Positions 24,061 to 36,799 of a stretch of DNA of 64,000 nucleotides are shown here, piece by piece. This DNA comes from Macquaria australasica (Eukaryota > Chordata > Actinopteri > Centrarchiformes > Percichthyidae). The position numbers and the translations under genes were made by a program. Location of the stretch: contig SEMN01000627.1 of assembly GCA_005408345.1 (NCBI GenBank), forward strand, positions 1 through 64,000, given 5' to 3'. The notes under the pieces were generated by a model. It worked only from the letters and a program-made list of their open reading frames with translations. It was not told where the DNA came from and did no database searches. Every line of letters begins with the position of its first letter. The first letter of the stretch is position 1.

Positions 24061-27000
24061 GTTTGGCTTTATTTATCTCTGCAGAGCCACGTGGGATTTG
24101 TCATCGACATAAATTTAGTTTTTGTACAAGACTGACCGCTGCTCTTCTGTATGGGTTAGGCCACTGTAGGCCAGGATGATTCGAGTACTAAAGGGTCCCT
24201 GAATGCAACAAAACGAAGAAACTGTATGACACTAAAACAACCACTTACCTACAAATTATATGTTATATATTATATATTTACAGTTTAAAATACACATTGT
24301 GCTTTAACATGTACATATAATCGATCTCTGTCAAATATAAATCCTGCATATATACTATATATGAACGTGTAATGGACCTACGTGCATGTCTCCTTCGTAT
24401 TATGGTTATGGACCCTGCCTGATATGTTCATTTTGCGCTATTTGTCGTTGGTTTGCGCTTTACGAGCAGCATATGGACGGGTGTGTGTTCGTTGGGGATC
24501 ATGGTTCGCTTTTTATGTTATAATAAATCTTTAATTTTTCACCCTTAGTTGATCTTTTCGTTCAGCTTTCGATTGTCCTTCGTTTCCCCATCAAACTGTG
24601 TCAATCTATTTTCTATCTCCTCCACCTGGTGAGCCTCTGTTTGAAGTGACTGGTGGAAAGTCACAGAGCTCAGTTAAAAGTATAACATTAATGATGCCTC
24701 TTCTCCATTTAAGTGTCCCGGTAAGCCAGAGAGCCAGCACAATTGAATGCAGCCATCGTTAATGCTATTATTACATTTGTGCTTCTCCTGCTATGACATG
24801 TCAAAATGTCTCCTGTGAAAAAGGCCTACTGAAGCTGCTATGTATAGTCTGCTATGGGCATTGTACTAAATGGGAACTAGGAGGTGACAGGTACATACAC
24901 AATGCAGGAGGTGGGGTGTCAACAGGAGCCCAACAGCATATATTTCCCCCTGGGTCTCCCTAACAGTTTAATTTCACCATGCGCTCCCCAGAGATGAGCA
25001 CGTAAAGCACTAAATTATGGAAAATTATGCTATTAAAATGTGAAAAGTACGAATGAATACATAATAATACATAAGTGCCATTGCTTTTCAGTCCAATATG
25101 GTTGTGGCAGTGTGTGTAAATCTGTTATGCTGCATCTGGCCTAAATATAGAATGGGATGTGCACACAACTACCTTTTTGCATTATTATATAAATACATAA
25201 TATATTGTGTTAAATTATTTAAGGAGAGATAGTAAGCATTTATGGAGATCTACTGTAAAACAGAAAAATAAATAAATAGTAGTCAAGTCAGTTTTATTTA
25301 AAGAGCCCAAAGTGCTTAAAGAAAAATATTTAGATAAACAGATAGCCTAAAAAGAAAAACAAAACCGACTGATAAATAGCATTATATAAAAATATCAAAT
25401 AGATGAATAACAGTATATTTCTTTCTTTACTTTCTATCACTTAAAATACATAAATTTTTTCTGCCATTTACCTTTTACTCTGTCTTTGTATATTTTCACC
25501 TCCTCTCTTTTCCTAGCACATATTTAATCAATAATCTCACAGCCGAACTAATAACTAATAACTAATAACTAACTAATAACATCAATAATGGCTGCATTCC
25601 ATTTAGGTGTGACAGAGCCTCGGCGCTGGCGATGTGCAGGTTGGCTTTACACCATGATGGAACAAAGGCACTGTGAATGTTATTCATCACACCTGTATGA
25701 AAAAAGTCTGATATCTATTTCCCATTTTGCCTACACATTATTATTATAATATATATTTTTTTATTTTAAGAGGGCCATGTCTAAGTATGTCAGATTAGAA
25801 TACAGATTAGAGTAATTGTTGCAGGAGTGATTAAAGAGCTAGACAACATTCAGTTGCATATTTAGTACTTATGTCATAATATCACTGAACTCTATGGCTT
25901 ATTGCCATAATATTACTGTAATACATAGCAGCTCTGATTGTCGCTCACAATAATCTCTCAGCTGCGCAGGAACAGAACAAACATAGAGATAGCATAGAGA
26001 TACGTCTGGCAATGGGAGACCTCAAAATGATGTAACACATGCTGTAGCCAGGCATTTTAAACATGCTCTGTAAGCAACAAATACATTGAGAAATGTTGCA
26101 TGGACAAAGGGAAATAAATGATAAAAAATAAAATGTGTAGAAGGACAGAAAATATAGGAAATATAGGTGTTGAAGAGTGAGACAACAACATGAGAGTTAC
26201 ATTTATATCATCAACTGCTTGGAAGCAATAGAAAAATATAAATCTGCTTTGATTCTTTTACAAACCATTTAACCACTGAAGTCACTCAACTAGTGTATTT
26301 TATTATTGACTCATTAGACTATGGCTATCACTCCTGGTCCACCATACAAAACTAGTTTGAGGATATAGCTTCTCTCCCATCTGTCAACCCTTTAAAAACA
26401 GTTATGCAATCATGTAGCTTGTAGTAACAAGTCATAGCCTGTCTAAAAACAGAAATTTAATCTTCATCAAAAAACCTTGTCTTTTTCTGCTGTAGATTTT
26501 CAGATTATTTGCAAAAGTACATATCCTAAACTACGAAAAATAATACTGAAAAATAGGAGGACAACAAACACGGATTGACCACAGTATTGTGATCGTAGAA
26601 GTGCAAATATCTGACAGACAATTAACTCCCACTCACAACAGGGTTTGGCTGTAATTACCTCCAGAGGACAGTTGTAGCTGCACGGCAGGAGAGCACAGTA
26701 GAGAGAAATGCTGTTCAGCTGGAGGATTTACAGTATGTGTGTTCCTTCATACGCTGCAGCATCTGTGAGTATAAACAGCTCTCCCCAGAAGCAAGAAAAC
26801 CAGAGAACTGAGACTCTGTGATGTTGAAGATGTAAAATAAAACTGCTAAAAGGGCAGCGAAATGGAGATTGATTTTGTGGATTTATAGATTGTTTTTGAC
26901 TTTTGTCTATATATATGGTGATGTGTTCTATTTCACAATAGTCCTTTCTCATCTCATTTCATCCCTTTACTACAGGTCACAGCCATTACAGGCAGAAGTC

Positions 27001-28039
27001 AGTCCCCTAGTTGCAATAAGCCGTCAAGAGCTATCTGTATATATTATAATACTGATGCTGATAAGACCACAGCAGGGTGTGTATGGAGAGACTGCCGGAG
27101 TCAGGTTAAATCTCCCCATGTGGGTAAGCTCCGTGCTCAGGTGTCCTTGACCGAGACTTTAATCCCCACCTCACCTCACCTCGCCTCATAGTCCTTGTTA
27201 TTGAATCTGATCCTGACCCTTCATCGAGAGTAAGAGGGAGCAACTGTCGAGGGATTTTTATTTCCTGAGAAATAACATGCACAGAAATTACTTTGGCCTC
27301 AAAACAGAAGGGCCTGGCTGCAATTTTACAGTGGAAATAATTGTTCTGTGCCAAATTCATGAAAAGCTTTCCTGAAACAGTGAGATGTGGAACTGTTTAA
27401 CAGCACCTATTTTTTTCCGCAGCCAGGCATTCAGATGCTCGACAGCTCACCCGACAGGATGGCTGCACCTATTCCTGCCCCCTCTGGGAGGAAGGATGTG
27501 GGTTCAGCTTTTAGTCGTCTCCCTGACGGCCCCATGTGCTAATACTGCTGTCATGTCCTGGGGAGAGAGAAGACTAATTACTGACTGCTCAGTCTTCCTG
27601 CCAGCCCCCCTTGGAGAGCCATACACTGTTAATTGGACGACAACTCCAAAGGGAGCTGAACTGTGGATGAGACCAACCTTTACCTCATGTAAACAGCATT
27701 ACATATCAAAAGAAATTTTTAATTTCTCATTTCCCTTATTGCAACTCCATTTCACAAAATCGTTGTTTACAACAATACTCAATTTTATCTGCATGATTTA
27801 AGGCAAGTTATCTTGAATAAATGTAAATAACCTCTTGTTTAGGAACACAGTTTAAGCTACGTTGGCTAAGCAGTGACATTGACTGTGGGCCAACTTTACA
27901 CTTTGTCTTGTTCTAATAGATTTCAAAATGCAATTATTTGGGATTCTCTGTCTGAACAATATAAAATGTATAATTCTACTAAATATATTGATATTTGGCT
28001 GCATTAATCTAGTATCTTGGTTTTGATCATGATATGATG

Positions 28040-28245
28040 TTTACATGGAACATCAGAAACCTGGTTATTCCTATCCCTGACAGTATCCAGGTTTCTGAAC
28101 ATCTGTAGCCATTATGTCTTAACCTCATTATGTACCTACAGAGAATGTTCAGAAACCTGGATAAAGTGTTTACATGCCACGGTGTTCTGGTTTCTTTGGG
28201 AGTACTCCTGGTAGCATATCCAGGTTTCTGAAACCAGGATATGAA
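28040..28245. repeat. Cluster of inverted copies of a CCAGGTTTCTGAA motif
   Basis: CAGAAACCTGGTTAT (from 28053), CCAGGTTTCTGAACAT (28087), TGTTCAGAAACCTGGATA (28146) and ATCCAGGTTTCTGAAACCAGGATAT (28218) alternate in orientation within about 200 bp. The whole could fold as two hairpins. Probably a degraded fold-back element; family unknown. Confidence 0.5.
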
Positions 28246-28263
28246 CTAAAAGCCCAAAATGTC

Positions 28264-28446
28264 AACCTGCTGGCAGTAGAGGAAAAGTCAGTGGATCACC
28301 AGTCAGTAGGTTTCATCCTCTGGGGACCATGACACAAAATTTCATGGCAATCCATCCAATAGTTGTTCAGATACGTCAGTCAGGACCAAAGTGGTGGACC
28401 GACCAACAGACGTTGCTTTCCGTAGGGCCATGTCGCTAGCGTGGCT
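28264..28446 (-). repeat. Inverted second copy of the 20595-21070 repeat
   Basis: Shows GGCAATCCATCCAATAGTTG and GACCAAAGTGGTGGACCGAC, the reverse complements of blocks at 20640-20700. Shorter and more diverged than the first copy. Located between cacna2d2 and the acy1 3' end. Confidence 0.55.
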
Positions 28447-28890
28447 ACAAATGTACTTTATAATGTTGTATTCAGCCTCTTTGCTTCCTTTCAGGTACTT
28501 TATGTAATACTAGCTTTAATTTTGACTTGCTCATCATTAAACAGCTGAGGTAAAATGCATTCAGTATATAATGCTGGAACTCAATTGTGTTGTTTAGGCT
28601 GGACATCACAACACCCAAAGACAGTAATTTTGGGGAGCACTTCAGTGGTTTAACTGTTAGGACATTTTTATTTATGTAGTTATGGTAAATTTTATCACCT
28701 GTCCTTGAAGCAGATGGTTGTCTGGAGGTTAAATGCCTTTGCCGTAGGCAGACAGAAATCTTACTCCATAACACAGCTCCAAATCTGCTGCTCCTTCATT
28801 GGTGTTTTAAATTGCACGTCAGTGTGGCATCAGACACAGATCTCTAACTTGTGTACAAGAAAATATGACCATGAAAGTAATGAACAAATA

Positions 28891-28911
28891 TTTATTCAAT
28901 TCCAGTTTATT
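28891..28911 (-). promoter_or_regulatory. Tandem AATAAA polyadenylation signals for acy1
   Basis: TTTATT on the plus strand at 28891-28896 and 28906-28911 reads AATAAA on the gene's strand, about 450 bp past the acy1 stop codon (29364). Candidate 3' end; the cleavage site was not verified. Confidence 0.45.
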
Positions 28912-29363
28912 AAACAAAATGATATATATGGAATCATAGTTTTAAAATTAAGCTAAATTTAAAAAGTGGCTATTCAGTGATGTTTGATTGTTTATCAAAG
29001 TCATCTTCACATTTTAGTAAGTTAATTTTTCCATACTAATGGAAAATATTGTTTACACAATAGGTGGTATTTCTTTAAGACTGCATACACACAGGCACAC
29101 TCAATCAACAAAGCTAACATACAGTAAGTATGCTGTTAAAAAACTGCTGCAATACTGAGTAATGCAAAGCTTACGGCGCCCATATCCTGAGAATCATTTA
29201 AAAAAAAATCAAAATCAAAAACATCGTACCAAAGGCTAAATGCTCAGTTTTGGCTTATGATATACATGTTATTATTCTTTGGTCATCTTTGCAAATTCTT
29301 CAAGTAGAATATTCAGATCATCAGTGAAATACGTTTTAGAGAGGATTAAAAATGAAGACTTGT

Positions 29364-32300
29364 CTAAGCCTCATCAGGACAGGCAGGAACGCTGGCAAGA
29401 GCTGAGATGAGCCTCTCGAACACGCTGATGCCTTTCAGGAAGACTTGCTCATTCAGATACTCGTTGTGATCGTGCAGCAGGATCGGCGTCCTGTTCATTG
29501 GGGAAAAGCCGATAGCAGGGATGCCCACCTAGATTCAACAAACAAACCTATTACTGGGCACAGAACTGAAGGAATGGAATAGCTTTCGCCCAACAATGTC
29601 ACATGTCATGATAAATCAATGAATAAAAACTCAAATTGAATGACTTTTTTTCCCCTTGATGTCCCTGCTTTCATAACCCAGTACTTATACTCACAGCTCG
29701 GATAAAACGGCTATCCGTGGCAGCTGGAAATATCTCCTTTTCCAGAGTCATGTTCCTACAGCGAAGATATTGACATGAGACTTAGTTTTCATGATACAAA
29801 GACAGATTCAGTACAGTCCTACAGTACCCTTTGTGCTTTTGTCAGCTACAGTTATTTGGATAAAGTGCTACAGCCTCTGTTAGACAGGCCAAAAGGTCCT
29901 ATATATATATATGTCCAGCAGAATACATAGTAAATGAAAAATCTGCTTTTCCTCACATGCTGAGACAAGTAACTGTAGACGGGACAGACAATGCAGTTCT
30001 TTCTAAACACGTGAAGAGGATTGTGGGAGCTGTGTGAATATTTGCAGCTAAGGTGTGAAATCTCATGGAGCTAAAATGCATTCAAAGAGTTGTGTAAGTA
30101 AAAATAGAGGATACAAAAACTTATTTCATGATCCACTAAAACAGAAGATAGTTTTTATTCTCGAGTGTTTGATTGCTCATCTACTGTAAACAGATGTAAT
30201 GTTTCTGTTGTTCACACGGTAATATTACTCAGAAATATGCATACACACACTGAGGATAATTAAACCTAAACTCATTTCACCTGTGTTGAATTAGATACAG
30301 TGGTAGGTGTAGATGGAGACATAATTGAGGTTAAAGTTGTCACAATTGTAGCTTTTACTTGCTTTTATTTAGTGGGTAGTGTCAACAGAAAAGTATATTT
30401 GTAAGTTCTTTACACAGCTTCAGACCCCTGACTGCCTTGTATTTGCCTCTGCACTCCAACATGCAAAAGAAAAGGTGAAAACACATACAGAGTGTGTATT
30501 AGTGTGGACAGTGTACTCACATTGCCTTGCAGGTTGAACTGAAAGTGCTCCACCAAGGATCATTCTCCTCAGTTGAAGTCATATTCTGGTTCATGTGTTT
30601 CTGCAATGGATGTCAGCTAATTAAATCTATTTGACAACAGGAACAAACCAGCGTTTGTATAACGGAGTACTGAGCGTGTGCGCACTGACCTGAGCAAATT
30701 CATAAGTGACATCTTCTCCTGCTTCTTTGCACCACTTTTTGATCTGTCTTTCAAACTCCTGGTAGGACAATAATCATTCTGAAGTTACTGCAGAGTTAAC
30801 ATTGAGCTGGAGGTCATTTCACACCGACACATCTGCCTCTAGATCAGATGTCTGCAAGGCTACATGAGCAAGTAAGTCACACAGACAAACACAAGCTCAA
30901 TCTGCAGACAAACATTCACACTCATACAGACGTGCACGCTTACACACCTGTAGATTTACTGTAGGTGGTATTCTTAGGTCAAAGCTGACGTCCATTTCAG
31001 CTGGAATGACGTTGTAGGCCACGCCTCCTTTGACCATGGTCATATTCACTGTGGTGACATCACCGAGCGTAAAACACTCACTGGTATTTAGCCTGAAATA
31101 CACACATGGGAGTGATTAAATTACTGTAATTACAATGCAGTTACACTGTAATGAAATCTAAAGTAGAACTGCATTTTTGTAAGGCCAACACTGAAAACTA
31201 AACTTGACTTTTAATCAAAGAAATCAAGAAATCAAATCTGTTATTCTTGGTACCAAAGAACTAATTAACAACTTAGCCACCTCGCATTTCTTTTACATAA
31301 CCAGGAGTCAAATTCATGAAATTTCTTCTAACCCATTTCTTCACATGTCCGTGATTACCTAAAAATTACTTTGAAAGTTTCCTGGTGAGAATTGTGTAAT
31401 TTGGTAGTAATTATAGGGGACATAGAGGCAGCTCTTAAACTGGTATTTTAGTTGCGTTGCGTTCATAAGTTTCCACGAAAAATGTATGTATGTCACTATA
31501 ACGAAATTAAAGCATTAACATGCATAATTATAAGATAAGCCATGTGTCCCTGTACTATAAAAGAAACATCTGCTAACATTCCCAACAATGTTTAACACAC
31601 AAATTGCACATATCAATTTCATGCGTGTCATCTAATTTTTAGTCTCATTATTCTGTTAAATGTACTTTAGCACAGGTGGCAGGTTATTGCCTCGACAGGG
31701 TAGTCCATAAATCAGGGCTGCATACATTCTTGAGCTTTGAACTTGAATGCAGCATTTTTACTGTACACATGGTTCGTTAAAACATCTCAGTAGCATTACT
31801 CTTGGGGGAAATAGCCATAAACAGACTCACAAGCAATTCAGAGCAACTCTTGCACAGCTGGAATAGTAAATAATAATAATAGTCAAAATATAAATTGTAC
31901 AGCTCTTGGGAGATGCTTGCAGCATATTATTTGTATTTACTGTGTGAAAAGCAGCATAGATGGGAACTTTCATACTGGGACTTCCTGTAGGGACTCGAGC
32001 CTTAAATCTTACATTTGGAGAATAACTGCACAAAGCAGATCAAGTGTTGTTATAAATATGCTGTGATTAAGAAATATCACCCCAAACTTACTCCAAAGTG
32101 CCATATACATTATGTAATAAATGAAGATGTCAATCTCACCTGTGTTTCTCATTCTCTCTGAAGCCCAGGAAGGAGTTTATGACTTGGCGCTGAGAAAAGA
32201 CAGTATAGTCACTGACAATGTCCTTCTCAGTCCTTGTAACAACAGGTCTTTATGATTTAAACAGTTTTATTAACTTGTTGCATGACATTGAGACTTACCA

Positions 32301-35300
32301 GCTTCTCAGCAGCTGTGTTCTCCACAAACCTAGACCCATGACCTGGACTGCCTGGGCAGTGGACTGTAATCCCTGGAAAGAAGAAGTCATTCTGCTTGAT
32401 TCAAGATCGACTTCATCATCCTTCAAAAATCCTGGAATCTGATACGGTGGTGGAAGTCTTTTATTGTATATGTATTTTATACTCACACCAGGGGTTCCTC
32501 TCTCCATAAAACACAGTGAAGGCATTGCCAGGGTTGGCCAGACCTACAGAACACATGCAGACAAATAGATAACTATGAAAAGGACAAACTGTGGAGCAAT
32601 GGACAGAAGTTGATTATGTACGGATTAGCAACTACACCACAGGAGGGTTTATGAACCTCCACAACCAGGGACTGAATTTCAGCACACATTTGTCTTCGGC
32701 TTCAAAATCAATAAAGGTAATTTGGCACAGTGGGTAATATGATACTATTGAAATATCTGGTTGTCAAACTTTGACCCTAATGGCCTCCACACACTCTCCC
32801 CGACTCTAGATCAAATCAAATACTGGCTCTGTATCAAACAATCAAAGATATTATGGGGCGCCCCAGGGAGTTAAGACGTGGCTGACCATGAACTGCAATG
32901 ATCCGAGTTCAAGTCCAGCTGGGGACCTTTGTTGCATCTCTCTCTCCCTCATTTCCTGTCCCCTCTCCACTAACTGTAATAAAGGCTTAAAATGCCCCCA
33001 GATCATTATCAAAGCAAATGTGATAAATGATTATATAGACTTAAAGTCATATCATCCAGCCCTAGTTTAGTCTGTATTAATAACCCAGAAGAAAGTGATT
33101 ATGCCTGACAAGATGTCTTAATATTGGAATAAGATGGAGGCAAAGGATGCCACAACATGAAGTGAAGGGATGTTTCCTTCTCTGAATCCCTCATTTCACC
33201 TTGGAGGGCATTACACCAAATACCAAATACTAATTTCACCAGTGACTTACTGGGAATGTAGCATGAAGCAAACGTGTTGTTGCTATAGTAACCTGCAGTT
33301 TAATATACTGTGCCTTGCACAATGATCTAGAGTGATAATGATATTATTGGCAGGAATGTTTTGAGGTGTCAGGATGTACAATTTTAACAGACAACTGCCA
33401 ACTAAACAGAAAACAGAATTTTCTGTGATCATGGTATAAACTCAATAACTGACCCCAGTTTCAACTTATTAAGTAACTGACTGGCCTTCAGTGTTCAGGT
33501 TCTTATTCATTAACTTTTAAAAGATGTTGCAAACAATAAAGTTATTTATTTACCTTCATCAAGCGCAAAGCCAATGTTTAATTTTTGGAACTCTGGAGTC
33601 TTCACAAATGTTTCCATTCCCTTGTGACCTCCAACTTCTTCATCTAAAAAAGAAAAAAAATAATATATTTTAGTTGTTAGTCATTTTTTCATTTGCTAAA
33701 ATGCACACAGCTGGCAAGCATATAGTTTAACCTCTGCTAAACAAGTGCATAGTTTTGGAGAACAGATTAGATTCTAATTAAAGGCTCTGCACAACCAAAC
33801 AGGTGTTTTCAATCATTGTGGCTGATTAGACCTCAAAACCCAATTCACACAGTGCTGGTTTGAGCCGCTTGGGGTTTCCAGTCCATTTCAATAAGGCAGG
33901 CAAAACAGCACATGCGGCTTATGCTTGAATCGAAGGCTTTGTGCGGTAAATAGACAAAACAGCACATGTACCAACAGCCTCATAAACAATACAGACCATT
34001 AAACACATATTTAACAAGGCTTGTAGTGGCTGAATCTAAATGGTCCTGTACTGTCTTTACCAGTTCTTACAAGATGTAAAAAGATTAAAGTTCATATTTC
34101 ATCTCCACCACCTGCGATTGTTTGATTATCAGCTGATAAGAGATTCAGTGTCATATCAGCTGTCTCACACACAAGGGGCACACTGGCTCCATCTCCCAAT
34201 CACTTATACTGAAACCCAAACGGACAAATTCAAGAATGCGTTTCCTGTTTCGATGCAATCTCCAGCCAGAACCAACAGACTTGCTGGTCAGAGTTCACCT
34301 TTGTTCAGCTTTGACTGAATGCGCTCAGTCAGCCGATAGAAACACTGCTGATAGAAAGTTATTTTTATAATGTTTTATTACCATGTTTAGTACATTATCA
34401 CACAGCCAGATTACAAAATGTAGTGTCACTCTCACTGACTGTTAATCAAGCACAGTCTGAACATGCCTTCACTGTCTTGAGAAGAGGTCTAATCAGGCAA
34501 AATAAGTGAAAACAGCTGTGTGGGTGGACCATGGGTGTGTAGATACTACAAATAGAGGAGACAAAGAGATATCTTACCGGGAACAAACATTAAGTGCACA
34601 GTGCGCATCAGTTTCCGTCCCTCTGCCTTCAGTCTTCTGATTGCCTGGATGTACCTACAAAGAACAAAAGAAGACATGGCAGAGTTATGACAGGAATAAG
34701 AAATGGAGTCTGAACTGACAGTATGCAGGTTGAGTGAGTGGGTGTTTAAACAGGTGTTTCACATTAAACATAATTAAAAGTGAAGATCACAACAACACTA
34801 GAGCACATATCCTGTTTAATAAAACATGTTATCAAGGCAGTTTATACCCACTGTATAGTTACACATTTCATGTCCTGTGATCCCCGGGCATAAATGTTGC
34901 CCTCTGCATCTTTGAAAGCACTGAAAGCATCGTATTTCCAATGTTCCTGGAGAAGAGATTGATCACATCTATTTTTTTCATGTGTATTACAGATAATAAC
35001 AGGATTGTAACGCCGTAAACAGAGACAGATGCCATACCTGGAAAACAGGTACAACATCTGTGTGGGAATTCAGTAAGATGGATTTCAAGGTTGGGTCCGT
35101 CCCTTCCCATGTCATGATGGACACAATTCTGCCTGGACAAACCTGAAGGGAGAGGGAATGAAAGATAAGGCTCACGGTTTCCTTTCAGAGGAATTATTAC
35201 TAATATCTGTATATACAGCACGTACACAAATGCTTGCTACATGGATAAAATTACCATCACTGACACACACCTCAATCTTTTTCATGGGTAGCCCAAGCTC

Positions 35301-36238
35301 CTCCGCCATTCTGTCCAGGAACCGAAGAGCAGCATCTGTAAATGAGTTAACAGATAGCAGAACAGTCTGTTTAAATATTAATAATTGTGTAAAACTTCTC
35401 CAAACACTAGACAGTCATAATTCCTGCTGCTGCTAGTTGTGGCAGTTCTGTTGGACTTCTGTAACATCACAGAAAACCAAAACCAAAAATCAAGCTCTCT
35501 CTCATCACCTATCCATTTTCTCACCCAGCCACTATCCTTAGCTCTCACTACAATCTACCAGTTGGCCGCTGGGAGGCAACTGGGAGATAGTCTCTCCAGT
35601 ATGCAAGGCCTCCTCCTAGTCAATCCCAGCTGCCACTATATGCAATCCCATTCTTTTGGTCAGGGCCAAAGTTTTGTTTTTGTTTTTATTTGACCACAGG
35701 TGAGGGTCAAGAACAAGTTTTGACCAGCTAAGTAAGAGCCTTGCTCAGCAGTTAAGCTTTCTTTTCAAGACCACGAGCTTCATACATAACTGGAAGTATT
35801 TAATGTCTAACAGACACAGATAAGAATTGGACTTTGATCAATCAAAGCACGTAAGATAATACATTTGATTTGTTTTTCACAGCTATGATATTCGAAGTGA
35901 AATGACACCAACATAAAAACTACTGTGTTGTGTGAACTGGAGAGGGACACAACACATATGTTGGGAATCCTCAAGGTACATATTCAACTGTTTTGACTCT
36001 GACCCCTAACGAACTGGGTCAGACCCTCAAAGATAAATGCCAAAAAATCCAAGTGTGACATTTCCAAAGGGCATGGCTTAATTTCAGTGTACCGAGATGA
36101 AGATATCTCACCATAGTCAGGGTCTGGGTGGACAGTTTTGACACGGAGGTACTCTCTGAACAGACTCACAGAGGGGTCCTCTCCCTCAGGATGACCCTTT
36201 CCGCCTCCAACACCTGGACCATCTTTGTCAGGCAGCAT
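29364..36238 (-). CDS. acy1: acy1, aminoacylase-1 (N-acyl-L-amino-acid amidohydrolase)
   Basis: Cytosolic zinc metallopeptidase of the M20 family that releases free amino acids from N-acetylated ones. Fourteen coding exons, high to low: 36238-36112, 35335-35271, 35142-35038, 34946-34852, 34654-34578, 33643-33554, 32543-32487, 32372-32299, 32189-32140, 31092-30948, 30758-30690, 30600-30521, 29755-29695, 29528-29364. All phases agree; total 1260 nt, 419 aa (human 408). Metal and catalytic motifs are present: SHTDVVP (H91, D93), RGSQDM (D124), PDEEVGGH (E158/E159), ALDEG (E186) and LLHDH near the C-terminus (about H384). The dimerisation-domain motif PGHGSRF is at about 214-221. The N-terminus is about 11 residues longer than human and glycine-rich. 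A 5'UTR part (36239-36255) is spliced from a non-coding exon ending at 36671. Confidence 0.97.
32855..33005 (+). mobile_element. tRNA-like SINE copy in acy1 intron
   Basis: The head reads GGGCGCCCCAGGGAGTTAAG and is followed by GATCCGAGTTCAAGTCC, which resembles an RNA polymerase III B box. Then come GCTGGGGACCTTTGTTGCAT and a CTCTCTCCCTCATTTCCTGTC tract, ending near AATAAAGGCTTAAAATGCCCC. This layout is that of a common teleost tRNA-derived SINE. It sits in the acy1 intron between 32543 and 33554, antisense to the gene. Confidence 0.7.
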
Positions 36239-36281
36239 GGTGTGATTTAACTCCTCTGAGGAAACAGAGAGAATACCATTT

Positions 36282-36284
<3 letters not shown>

Positions 36285-36328
<44 letters not shown>
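36285..36328. repeat. (AC)22 microsatellite beside an acy1 splice acceptor
   Basis: A pure 44-bp AC run, (GT)22 on the gene's strand, ending 30 bp upstream of the acceptor of the first coding exon of acy1 (exon edge 36255). The pyrimidine tract TTCTCTCTGTTTCCTCAG remains intact between them. Confidence 0.95.
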
Positions 36329-36330
<2 letters not shown>

Positions 36331-36670
36331 CATATAACAATAAAGCATAACACCCTACATGCCAGGATCCTGTGAGAAATGTCTAATCATTGTATCCGGC
36401 AGAGCTACAGAGCGCCGGCCGGCTCCAGTTATAGCTGTTGACAGTTTGGTGCCAGGCCCCGTTGCCTGCTGACAGCACCGCTGCTGGGGGACCAAGTTTA
36501 TCGTCTGCTAAAACAGCTAGCTAGCCTTATTCTCTCTTTAATCGTAGTAGAAGCTATGGTTGACTAGCTAAGACTGGTGGTAATAAACAAGGAGTACAGG
36601 ACGGCGAAACAACGTGCATGTATTTAATTGTTTTTTTTTTTTTTGCTCGTCATTAGGTCAGAGTACTCAC

Positions 36671-36760
36671 CCCTTGCAGTCAACTCGCTCAGTGTGTCAG
36701 CTGACAGGGCCTGTTCCTGCCCTTCAAAATAAAAGTCCCGTCGCCGGTATTAAACGCTAC
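36671..36760 (-). other. acy1: Candidate non-coding first exon of acy1
   Basis: On the minus strand a GC-rich stretch runs to CTGCAAGGG followed by the donor GTGAGT (donor G at 36670). It would join the acceptor at 36255 to give a short 5'UTR. The upper limit (transcription start) is a guess. CpG-richer than surroundings, fitting a promoter. Confidence 0.5.
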
Positions 36761-36799
36761 ATTTCCGCACGATAACTGAACGTTAAATAAACGCTTCAA

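Larger units (their letters stand above)
24061..28850. other. Intergenic spacer cacna2d2 - acy1
   Basis: No exon-like coding sequence was found on either strand. AT-rich, with a short (TAATAAC)n tract at about 25547-25579, a possible reversed LINE tail at about 25285-25325 (CAGTTTTATTTAAAGAGCCC), and the inverted-repeat clusters listed separately at 28040-28446. The open frames at 26869-27150 and 27385-27801 show no recognisable family and no splice support. Confidence 0.6.

Noticed and set aside
23465..24061. 198-codon plus-strand open frame across cacna2d2 exon 1
   Set aside because: It lies antisense to a well-supported first exon in a GC-rich block, has low-complexity THT/SLSLS runs from microsatellites, and matches no family.
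27385..27801. 138-codon plus-strand open frame in the cacna2d2-acy1 spacer
   Set aside because: No recognisable domain and no supporting splice pattern. Open frames of this length are expected by chance in this much spacer.
32855..33005. Possible functional tRNA gene
   Set aside because: A B-box-like motif is present, but no full cloverleaf could be drawn and the CT-rich body and tail fit a tRNA-derived SINE.
34846..34851. acy1 exon ending CAGTGG before GTATAA
   Set aside because: That junction breaks the frame with the next exon. The donor GTGGGT (34851-34846) gives KCVTIQYIQ, matching human.
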